Source: Dethiosulfovibrio sp. (GTDB taxonomy: Bacteria; Synergistota; Synergistia; Synergistales; Dethiosulfovibrionaceae). Taken from it: DNA of 5,210 bases. This document shows positions 1-5,210 of the stretch, in pieces. Where the stretch lies: the NCBI GenBank assembly GCA_028709985.1, contig JAQUTB010000155.1:1-5210 (forward strand), given 5' to 3'. The notes beneath the pieces are model-generated. The model was not told the DNA's origin. It was given only the letters and a program-made list of their open reading frames with translations, and made no database searches. Every line of letters starts with the position of its first letter. Positions within the stretch are counted from its first letter, which is position 1. The position numbers and the translations under genes were made by a program.

Positions 1-1232
1 AGATCCATTTCCGACGGAACGGGACACACCGCCTCTATGGATAGGTATCCGTAGGAGCCTATAATCTGCTCCCATTTAAAGGCGATTCTGTTGACCAGAG
101 AAAGAGCATGGACAGTAAGGAGGTTTTCCCTGTCAAAAAGGATCTGAAAGCCCTTATCTCCCTTAAGCTTTTTCATGTGATCGAACATGGCGGGATATAT
201 GGCCTTGCAGAGTCGTCCTATCCTGTCAACGCTTTCAGGAGTCATGCTCTCAGCCAGAACACACAGCTCCTTTATACAGGACCACATCGAGATAGCCTCG
301 CCATCCAGCTCGCAGAGGATGCCCTTCAAAACATCCGAGTATATAGGAAGCTGGCTCTGTAGGGCCCTACTTTCGTAGGCGGTTATCTCCATCCTCCGAT
401 TAAGGTGGCCCTCTCCCACCACCCTATCAGCCTGGATGTCAAAACCATCGAAAACCCGAAGGAGAGCTGTTACCGTTAAAACCTCACCTTTCGAGATCAA
501 GTTACTGTCAAAAATATCGGCAAAACGGTCCAGCCTGGACGCCACCGGGATCAGGGTACTTTTAAAGCCCTCCTTACCCATAAGGAACTTTCCAACCGCC
601 CAGACCGATTTTTTCTTTTTCGCAGGGATATAGTCGTCCAGCCTGACATACCCCCTGTGCCCGGCACAGATTTCGGGAACCAGGTTCTTTAAGATCTCCA
701 GATAATCTCTGAGTTCATGGCTGCTGTCTTCCTCAGCCTCAAAGCCCTCCAGTTCGTCGGGGCTGGGGAAAAGACCCTCTGCCCTCTCTCGGAGCATCTC
801 AGCGGATAGAAGGTTATGGACCTCTCTCACCGCCGAGGGGAAAAGAGACAGAGGGAACACATCGCCATTTTCGGACTTAAGATCTACAGGATAGGTTAGA
901 GCGGTGTGACCGATATCGTGAAGGTATATGGCCGATATGAGCAACGCCAGGGGGATAGGTCTATCCATGTACAGATCTTTGGAACGGCCCTCGCCCAGGG
1001 ATTTTCCTCTGTCCAGAGATCTCATGACGTTGCCCGCTATCTCCATGATCCTCTTGGAATGTCGCCCTGAGTGTTCCACCGTTTCGGGGATCTGGTCTCC
1101 CATCCATAGATCGGACCACCGGGTCTCTATGAGTTTTTCCATGTAGTTTTCCAGGCAGGGAGAGACTTTTTTGAGCCGAAAAAGAAGCTCCCCTCCTCCA
1201 ACAACCGCCGGACAAACACGATTATCGACCAT
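1..1232 (-). CDS. HD-domain protein (putative metal-dependent phosphohydrolase), C-terminus beyond window
   Basis: The minus strand stays open from an ATG at 1232-1230 to the left edge (410 full codons, no stop), so the gene is cut by the window. An AAGGAGG site (1246-1240) lies 7 bases before the ATG, which fixes the start. An HD-superfamily signature is visible: H54 in an EHSGRH context, HDIGH at residues 105-109, H192 in AGHRGY, and D235/D239 in RLDRFAD. The order H...HD...H...D is the usual metal-binding set of HD phosphohydrolases, which hydrolyse phosphate esters of nucleotides or cyclic dinucleotides. The substrate cannot be read from the sequence. About 170 residues after the HD core match no family I recognise; they look soluble, with no membrane segment or signal peptide. 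There is no GYP motif, so a cyclic-di-GMP HD-GYP enzyme is less likely. It is divergent from the small plus-strand gene at 1442. The HD assignment is strong and the role unknown. Confidence 0.85.
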   Translation of the reverse strand, partial: MVDNRVCPAVVGGGELLFRLKKVSPCLENYMEKLIETRWSDLWMGDQIPETVEHSGRHSKRIMEIAGNVMRSLDRGKSLGEGRSKDLYMDRPIPLALLISAIYLHDIGHTALTYPVDLKSENGDVFPLSLFPSAVREVHNLLSAEMLRERAEGLFPSPDELEGFEAEEDSSHELRDYLEILKNLVPEICAGHRGYVRLDDYIPAKKKKSVWAVGKFLMGKEGFKSTLIPVASRLDRFADIFDSNLISKGEVLTVTALLRVFDGFDIQADRVVGEGHLNRRMEITAYESRALQSQLPIYSDVLKGILCELDGEAISMWSCIKELCVLAESMTPESVDRIGRLCKAIYPAMFDHMKKLKGDKGFQILFDRENLLTVHALSLVNRIAFKWEQIIGSYGYLSIEAVCPVPSEMD

Positions 1233-1239
1233 ACAGATT

Positions 1240-1246
1240 CCTCCTT
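1240..1246 (-). promoter_or_regulatory. Ribosome binding site of the HD-domain gene
   Basis: The minus strand reads AAGGAGG, 7 bases before the ATG at 1232. This full-strength Shine-Dalgarno decides the start codon. Confidence 0.8.
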
Positions 1247-1427
1247 CTGCCTAAAAAATCCAAACACACTCCCCTAAAAAAGCTATAATTCATATATACA
1301 CCTTGAGGTATGATTATAGGAAGCGAGTATAGACCGTCCGCTAACGTCTAGCTTAAAGCATCAGGAAGAGCCAAGCTGAGACATAAGCTGATTTCGCCCT
1401 AGAGACCTGTTGCATTGTATGAGGAAG
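1247..1427. other. Divergent intergenic region with no confident promoter
   Basis: This stretch separates two divergent genes and should hold promoters for both. TATAAT-like hexamers occur on the plus strand at 1284-1289 and on the minus strand at 1318-1313, but neither has a recognisable -35 box at normal spacing. The plus-strand frame of the antitoxin-like gene extends upstream through this region but carries TAG stops at 1349 and 1400. No hairpin terminator or RNA gene was seen. Confidence 0.4.
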
Positions 1428-1434
1428 AAGGAGG
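1428..1434 (+). promoter_or_regulatory. Ribosome binding site selecting the TTG start at 1442
   Basis: AAGGAGG is followed by 7 bases and then TTG at 1442-1444, the same motif and spacing as the HD-domain gene. The in-frame TTG at 1415 has no such site in front of it, so 1442 is the better start. Confidence 0.6.
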
Positions 1435-1441
1435 AAGGATT

Positions 1442-1600
1442 TTGAGAAACCGCCGTGATGAACCTATTCTTTCACGAGAGGAAGAGGAGAGACTAGAAAG
1501 CCTTGAGGACAAACTAGACGTTGAGCTTGCCCTCAAGGCTTTAGCCGAAAACGACGGCTCAGTCCCCTGGGAAGAGGCGGCAAAAGAGCTTGAGGATTAG
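1442..1600 (+). CDS. Small acidic protein resembling the C-terminal half of a Phd/YefM-type antitoxin
   Basis: A 52-codon gene starting at TTG behind a perfect AAGGAGG; an alternative in-frame TTG at 1415 would give 61 residues. The product is strongly charged, with an SREEEERLESLEDKLD helix and a tail around VPWEEAAKELED. Phd/YefM-family antitoxins commonly have a run like 'sxeEyerL..le', then an acidic helix, then 'xPWEEvkxEL' at the end that wraps the toxin, so the resemblance is to the toxin-binding half. The N-terminal DNA-binding half (usually about 40-50 residues) is absent. Either the gene is 5'-truncated or it is a minimal antitoxin without autoregulation. A GTG with its own Shine-Dalgarno begins 2 bases after the stop, where a partner toxin would be expected, but that frame runs into IS66 debris. 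The family call rests on pattern memory only. Confidence 0.5.
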   Translation: MRNRRDEPILSREEEERLESLEDKLDVELALKALAENDGSVPWEEAAKELED

Positions 1601-1602
1601 CG

Positions 1603-1710
1603 GTGGCTTTTGTATCTAGATTAGGTGTCCCCTGTCGCCAGGGCCTTGGGGTAATTATCAAATTGACCGGATTTCGAACCTCGAAAGAGGGCAGAGACTA
1701 TGCAAGATAA
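1603..1710 (+). pseudogene. Possible toxin gene start, truncated and fused to IS66 debris
   Basis: GTG at 1603 follows the antitoxin-like stop by 2 bases. A TGAGGA ribosome binding site (1591-1596) lies 6 bases upstream, the tight coupling typical of type II toxin-antitoxin pairs. The frame begins VAFVSRL, which could be the opening of a RelE/ParE-like toxin, but seven residues cannot identify a family. Within about 15 codons the sequence becomes the 3' end of an IS66 transposase, and the frame stops at 1708-1710 after 35 codons. The original gene, if it existed, was destroyed by an insertion followed by deletion. The GTG could also be chance. Confidence 0.3.
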
Positions 1711-1815
1711 TGTCGTTCACCATCACGGCGAAGAACTCGAATAACATCTTCAAGACCATATATGTGATTCTTAATGGTCAAACTTTATTCTTGGCTGGGG
1801 CTACGGAACAGTTAC
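1655..1815 (+). pseudogene. IS66-family transposase, 3'-end relic
   Basis: This relic encodes the last 50 or so residues of an IS66-family DDE transposase. It aligns with the end of the longer copy at 3938-4089: FRTS-EG--DYA, IMSF-ITAKN, then LFL-GATE. Identical DNA runs include TTTCGAACCTCG and ACGGCGAAGAA. One base is missing near 1705 (GCAAGATAATG here, GCCAAAATAATG in the other copy), which shifts the frame and makes a premature TAA at 1708. It also has one codon fewer than the other copy in the AKNN region, and many substitutions, so it is a distinct, older insertion. Similarity ends at the shared GTTAC (1811-1815), after which the A+T-rich DNA begins. The left boundary is approximate. 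It is not functional. Confidence 0.8.
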
Positions 1816-1964
1816 CATGCGCCATCTATTTTTAGACAAAGTAACAGCAATAAGATAGAGCAAGCCCTTAAATCAAGAAAGAAACCAATAAACATAAAAA
1901 GCAAAATCATATCTCTCATAATTAAACATTTTCTTGAATTATTACTTTAAGAGGGGTGCCGTAG
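1816..1964 (+). other. A+T-rich leader of the first radical SAM gene, with an open tail of unclear origin
   Basis: Between the IS66 relic and the radical SAM start lies A+T-rich DNA. One frame stays open from the ATG at 1774, inside the relic but out of its coding frame, to TAA at 1948-1950: 58 codons, of which the last 35 (from 1843) are outside the relic. This tail is lysine-rich and ends hydrophobic (KSKIISLIIKHFLELLL). The ATG has no ribosome binding site. It could be the 3' stub of a gene beheaded by the insertion, or chance openness in A+T-rich DNA. No promoter with both boxes was found. Confidence 0.35.
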
Positions 1965-2915
1965 ATGTTTTTCGATAATATTTTTATAACATTAACATAT
2001 AAATGCAACTGCTTTTGCAGTAAATGCTTCACTAGAAAACATGTAAATAAAAACAAAGAAATAACGAAAGAGATGCTTTCATATTTAACCAATTGGATTA
2101 ATGATCACAACTTCTTTAAAAAAATATCAATCGGAACTGGGGAGCCCTTGACATGTAATTATTTATCTAATTTTATTGATGACATCACTAAAAAGCCTGA
2201 CTTAAAACTAAGAATCCTAACCAATGGAAAGCTTTTTTCACCAAATTTACCAGATTATTTTTTTAATAAAGAAATAAAGTGGGGTGTTACACTGGACGGA
2301 TTTGACCAAAAAGACCTAGAAGGGCTTCAGAAAAATCTAAATATTGACAATGTCAAAAACAACATAGCACTAGTGGCAAAAAAATGGGGCCCTGATGTTT
2401 TATATTTAAACTACACACTAAACAAAAGAAATCTAGGTAATTTATTTAATTACGTTAATTTTGCAAACGAAAACAACATAAAAGATGTCTATGTTACCAA
2501 AATTAAATTTTTTAAGGGAATCAATGACCATCTAAAAGAGTCTCTTGATGTAGATTATAATTGTGGCAATGCTCGTGACTCAATAAGCTCAATCCAGGAT
2601 TTTTGTTCTTTGAACAACCTTAAAATTAAAGGACTAGAAGAAACGAGGCCTCCGTCCAGCAAGACTTGTTTTGATTATGCAAATACAATAAGCCCCATTA
2701 TAGACATTGATGGCTCTATTTCTTTTTGCCAAGGAAGGGAAGATGTGGTCATTGGCAACATCAAGGAGTCTGATTGCATTGATAAAATGATGAAAATATA
2801 CTCTGAGCTCAATAAAAATCGCATAGCACAACAACAATGGTGCTCTCTCTGTTTGATGAAATCAAGAGATGAAGAAAATATATACCACCTTCCTGTCTCT
2901 TTGTATGAAATTTAG
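1965..2915 (+). CDS. Radical SAM protein with C-terminal cysteine-rich (SPASM/twitch-like) region
   Basis: An intact 316-residue protein. ATG at 1965 follows an AAGAGGGG ribosome binding site by 10 bases. The radical SAM cluster motif CX3CX2C (C14, C18, C21) sits almost at the N-terminus in TLTYKCNCFCSKC, so there is no leader-binding or other N-terminal domain. An extra cysteine, C16, lies inside the motif. The SAM-binding GGEP motif appears as GTGEPL (57-62), and ILTNG follows at 84-88. The C-terminal part has C235, then IDIDGSISFC ending at C255, VIGNI, C271, and a WCSLC pair (C293, C296), the pattern of an auxiliary iron-sulfur domain as in SPASM/twitch enzymes. Such enzymes cleave SAM to start radical chemistry, often on peptides. 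The substrate is unknown. Codon use is strongly A/T-biased compared with the left flank, suggesting transfer. A second, different radical SAM gene lies downstream beyond an IS66 relic. The superfamily is secure; the peptide substrate is inference. Confidence 0.9.
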   Translation: MFFDNIFITLTYKCNCFCSKCFTRKHVNKNKEITKEMLSYLTNWINDHNFFKKISIGTGEPLTCNYLSNFIDDITKKPDLKLRILTNGKLFSPNLPDYFFNKEIKWGVTLDGFDQKDLEGLQKNLNIDNVKNNIALVAKKWGPDVLYLNYTLNKRNLGNLFNYVNFANENNIKDVYVTKIKFFKGINDHLKESLDVDYNCGNARDSISSIQDFCSLNNLKIKGLEETRPPSSKTCFDYANTISPIIDIDGSISFCQGREDVVIGNIKESDCIDKMMKIYSELNKNRIAQQQWCSLCLMKSRDEENIYHLPVSLYEI

Positions 2916-2923
2916 CACCATAC

Positions 2924-2954
2924 TTAAGGGGGACCTTAACTATTCAGTCCCCCT
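2924..2954 (+). terminator. Hairpins just after the first radical SAM gene (possible terminator, no T-run)
   Basis: AGGGGGAC (2927-2934) and GTCCCCCT (2947-2954) form a perfect 8-bp stem with a 12-base loop, starting 11 bases after the stop codon. A competing smaller hairpin, TTAAGG (2924-2929), GGGA, CCTTAA (2934-2939), uses some of the same bases, so only one can form. No run of T follows, so this is not a standard intrinsic terminator. It may instead stabilise the mRNA end, or be an insertion-sequence end. Confidence 0.45.
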
Positions 2955-2979
2955 GCCGATTTAGGTCCTAAATCAGCAG
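2953..2979. repeat. 27-bp near-perfect palindrome
   Basis: CTGC-C-GATTTAGG (2953-2965), a single central T (2966), then CCTAAATC-A-GCAG (2967-2979). The two 13-base arms pair at 12 positions, with one C/A mismatch. Its outer edge overlaps the preceding hairpin by two bases. The second arm's CCTAA can also pair with TTAGG at 2984-2988. It lies 63 bases before the IS66 pseudogene start, so it may be part of the element's left end (such structures can block incoming transcription), a bidirectional terminator, or an operator. Confidence 0.6.
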
Positions 2980-3041
2980 TTCCTTAGGTTATTTCAACGT
3001 GATATCATGGCATCAGAATAAATCTAAAGGGAACCCTATCC

Positions 3042-4085
3042 ATGTTTCAGAAGCCCACCTATGAAGAGCTCTTCGAGGAAAACCAGATTCTCAAGGCAAT
3101 AATCAAGACCTTAAGCGAGACTCTTGATAGACAGGAAGCTCGTATGGCAGAGCTCAAGGCCATCCTGAATAAAACAGCCAGACCAGCTCCCGGAAGAAAA
3201 GCCACAGGAGTAAAGGGGCCCAGAAAGGCCATAAAGGAAGTGCCCTTCAGCTTCCCCATGAGCCGGATAAAATCGTAGAGCATCTGCCCTCACAGTGCGA
3301 GAGCTGCGACCAGAAGGACATCTGAACCGCTGAAAAAGGTTCCTGCGGTGCAGGATACGTAATAGAGACCAAGCTGGTGACGACGATAGAAAAGCATCAG
3401 GCAATAAAGCGTATATGTCCCTTGTCCTGTGAGACGATAAGGGGTTAGCTACGATCCACCATGGTCCGTCCAGAGACTACCGCTCTGGTCTCCGTCCTAA
3501 ACACCATAGGGGCCGTATCCATAGCCCCATCTGTGGGGGTCATAAAGTAGAAGGTCAAAGCTCTCTCCTTGCCCCATTTTGACGAAACAGGAGTTCGAGT
3601 AGATAAAGGACTCCGCTGGGCTCATGTGGCCTGTAACCGCAACTACGCCTACATGAAAGAAGGAGTTTATCGCGGCCGGTAAGGACCGTTTTTCACCTTA
3701 TTGCTGTCGCAACAGGATCGATAAGCCCTTCGATGAGTTGCTTGCCTCCGGTCTAGCTCTCGCCCCCTTACCGACTGGAAAGGGGGCGAGAGGCAGGCCC
3801 CAAAAAGGCAAGTCCAGGAGATTTAGAGACCATAAGGAGGAGATCCTGCTCTATGCAAGGGACTTTGTGGTCCCCTTCGACAATAACGAAGCTGAGCGAA
3901 ACATCCGCAACTTCAAGGCGAAGCTTAAAATATCGGGCTGCTTTCGAACCTCGGAAGGGGCTAGTGACTATGCCAAAATAATGTCATTCCTCATTACGGC
4001 GAAGAATAACTCGATCAATGTATTCGAGGCTATGTCTATGGCCCTCGATGGTCAGATTCTATTTCTGGATGGGGCTACTGAATAG
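3042..4085 (+). pseudogene. IS66-family transposase, decayed by frameshift, stops and internal deletions
   Basis: Parts of an IS66 DDE transposase can be read in order across two frames. From ATG 3042 comes the N-terminal coiled-coil (YEELFEENQILKAIIKTL...), then a Pro/Lys-rich linker. Near 3240-3260 the frame shifts (EPDKIVEHLPSQCESC), entering the zinc-ribbon region, with in-frame stops at 3323, 3446, 3548 and 3680. The first catalytic Asp lies in HFDETGVRVD (GAC at 3581), followed by LRWAHVA. The region normally holding the second catalytic Asp is missing. The original frame resumes at DKPFDELLASG and continues through GRPQKGK and VPFDNNEAERNIRNFK (catalytic Glu, GAG at 3894-3896) and KISGCFRTSEG to the stop at 4085. 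The span is about 1.04 kb; intact genes are usually near 1.5 kb. No accessory tnpA/tnpB-like genes are seen. A second relic of the same group lies at 1655-1815. It cannot transpose by itself. Confidence 0.88.
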
Positions 4086-4237
4086 TTACTAGGATTATTT
4101 CTCTGACTCAGGTGGATAGCTCTACCCATGATTTCTGGCGTCCCTACGATAGGCTCAAGACATAGCACACAACATCGTACTATCTTCAATTATCAGGCTT
4201 GACGTACCCAAATTGCTAACTTTGAGAGGTGTTTTTA
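4086..4237 (+). other. Intergenic region between the IS66 pseudogene and the second radical SAM gene
   Basis: It should contain the right end of the IS66 element and the promoter of the next gene. GTTAC just after the transposase stop (4085-4089) is shared with the relic at 1811-1815, after which the two diverge, so the element's end may be near there. A TACTAT at 4178-4183 and a TTGACG at 4199-4204 resemble promoter boxes but are not paired at usual spacing. GAGAGG (4224-4229) is the ribosome binding site of the next gene. No terminal inverted repeat matching the left side was recognised. Confidence 0.35.
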
Positions 4238-5210
4238 ATGCATCACTGGATTAACGAAAAAACGTTATTAGTTTATGGAGATGCAAAAGACGCTATATAT
4301 GATTTCAACAAAGGCCTTCTATTTAATTTTGACAAAAAAACTACTTTTTTGATTGAAAAAAATATACGCAAAGAAACAACTCCATGCGATATTAAAGCCA
4401 GCCACAAGATTGACTTTGCATGGATTCAAGTTACTGAAAAATGCAACTTAAGGTGTTGTCATTGCTACGAAGGAGAGCATCCTACAGCTATCGATATGAC
4501 TCTCAATGATTTTTTATATGTAGTCGATGAACTTATACATAATAAAATCTCTAGATTGCAAATAATAGGGGGGGAACCTCTTGTCTTGGGCACTACGTTA
4601 GAAAAAATGCTCGACATTTTACACGGCCACTTTAGCAAAATAGATATTTTTACAAACTGCACTCTTTTAAACAACCAATGGATAAATATTTTTAAACAAA
4701 ACAATATCTCCAAGATCCTTACTTCCGTGTATTCGTATATCCCTTCGGAACACGATAAAGTCACTGGGATTATCGGTTCTCACAAGTCAACCTGTGAGGG
4801 GTTACGTATTTTGAGGGAAAAAGGGATTGATACAACGGTGAAACACATTAAACTTTCCAATGTGTTGATAGGAACCAAAGACACAGACTTATTTAATTTA
4901 GATGAAAAATACGACCTAGTACGATTGGTTGGTAGAGGGGGGCTAGATCAAATAAACGACTCTCTTTTAACTGAAAAACTCATAACTAAAAATAGTTTTA
5001 GCGGAAAAATAATTAAAAGCAAGGTCCTTGCCGCCATGAGTGGTCATAATTGTTTTTCAAGGGGAATCTTCGTTAGTTCAAACCTTGATATTTATCCCTG
5101 CGCTATGGAAAGGCGATTTTCCCATGGAAACATAAAAAGGAATAGATTGTCTACCGTCATCAATGATGATATACTTAGAATGTCGAAGGACTTTGTACAG
5201 GAGTGCTCTG
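4238..5210 (+). CDS. Radical SAM/SPASM protein, peptide-maturase-like, C-terminus beyond window
   Basis: ATG at 4238 follows GAGAGG by 8 bases, and the frame is open to the right edge (324 full codons). About 60 residues precede the radical SAM core; around residues 9-40 they read TLLVYGDAKDAIYDFNKG and then a short hydrophobic stretch, recalling the N-terminal segments of SPASM peptide maturases (for example the grasp-with-spasm type). The core has CX3CX2C as C69, C73, C76 in TEKCNLRCCHCYEGE, then IIGGEPL with GGEP at 111-114. The C-terminal part has C272, then YPC with C288, GNI at 297-299, and C323 at the very edge, fitting a SPASM auxiliary-cluster domain cut before its last cysteines. 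Members commonly install crosslinks or epimerise residues in ribosomally made peptides. Here that is inference, as no precursor is visible. The gene is A+T-rich like the first radical SAM gene but is not an obvious duplicate: its N-terminus and cysteine spacing differ. Confidence 0.88.
   Translation, partial: MHHWINEKTLLVYGDAKDAIYDFNKGLLFNFDKKTTFLIEKNIRKETTPCDIKASHKIDFAWIQVTEKCNLRCCHCYEGEHPTAIDMTLNDFLYVVDELIHNKISRLQIIGGEPLVLGTTLEKMLDILHGHFSKIDIFTNCTLLNNQWINIFKQNNISKILTSVYSYIPSEHDKVTGIIGSHKSTCEGLRILREKGIDTTVKHIKLSNVLIGTKDTDLFNLDEKYDLVRLVGRGGLDQINDSLLTEKLITKNSFSGKIIKSKVLAAMSGHNCFSRGIFVSSNLDIYPCAMERRFSHGNIKRNRLSTVINDDILRMSKDFVQECS

Noticed and set aside
108..633. Several plus-strand ORFs of 63-84 residues at the left edge
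   Set aside because: They lie opposite the HD-domain gene, which has a strong start site and a continuous frame with HD motifs.
1284..1289. TATAAT considered as a plus-strand -10 box for the antitoxin-like gene
   Set aside because: No -35 box at acceptable spacing, and the hexamer is expected by chance in this A+T-rich spot.
1630..1643. CCCTG-TCGC-CAGGG hairpin considered as a terminator after the antitoxin-like gene
   Set aside because: Only 5 bp of stem and no T-run; too weak to call.
3111..3404. 97-residue minus-strand ORF opposite the IS66 pseudogene
   Set aside because: It is antisense to clear transposase coding sequence, shows no family motif and is best read as a shadow frame.
4128..4202. 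24-residue ORF (MISGVPTIGS...) just before the second radical SAM gene, considered as a precursor peptide
   Set aside because: No good ribosome binding site, no cysteine or repeated core motif, and it lies in what is probably IS66 end sequence.
4465..4764. 99-residue minus-strand ORF inside the second radical SAM gene
   Set aside because: The plus strand carries unmistakable radical SAM motifs through this interval; the reverse frame is a shadow.
1..5210. CRISPR array, tRNA or rRNA genes
   Set aside because: No regularly spaced direct repeats and no recognisable tRNA or rRNA sequence were seen on either strand.

Overview
The window looks like an accessory (horizontally acquired, decayed) stretch of a bacterial chromosome. 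The left flank (1-1600) has moderate base composition and textbook AAGGAGG ribosome binding sites. The radical SAM genes are much richer in A+T: the line 2041-2100 has 14 G/C in 60, against 28 in 60 at 661-720. This contrast suggests that the radical SAM genes arrived by transfer. I cannot name the host with confidence. The strong Shine-Dalgarno sites and near-50% G+C flank would fit a Synergistota- or Firmicutes-like bacterium, but that is only an impression.

Layout. (1) 1-1232, minus strand: the first 410 codons of an HD-domain protein (HDIGH motif) that runs off the left edge; it is open at the edge. (2) 1442-1600, plus strand: a tiny acidic protein resembling the C-terminal half of a Phd/YefM-type antitoxin. 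Just after it is the well-placed start of what may have been its toxin, cut after a few codons by IS66 debris. (3) About 1655-1815: a relic of the 3' end of an IS66-family transposase. (4) 1965-2915: an intact 316-residue radical SAM enzyme with a C-terminal cysteine-rich (SPASM/twitch-like) region. (5) 2924-2988: a dense cluster of overlapping inverted repeats. (6) 3042-4085: a second, longer IS66 transposase pseudogene with a frameshift, in-frame stops and internal deletions. (7) 4238 to the right edge: a second, different radical SAM/SPASM protein, with an N-terminal extension like those of ribosomal-peptide maturases; it is open at the edge.

How it may work together. The two radical SAM enzymes lie on the same strand, share the low-G+C character and are interrupted by insertion-sequence debris. 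They are most simply read as parts of a peptide-modification (RiPP-type) or related locus that insertion sequences have broken up or carried in. No convincing precursor peptide is visible here; it may lie beyond 5210 or have been lost. The HD protein and antitoxin fragment look like an older flank without a functional link to the radical SAM genes.
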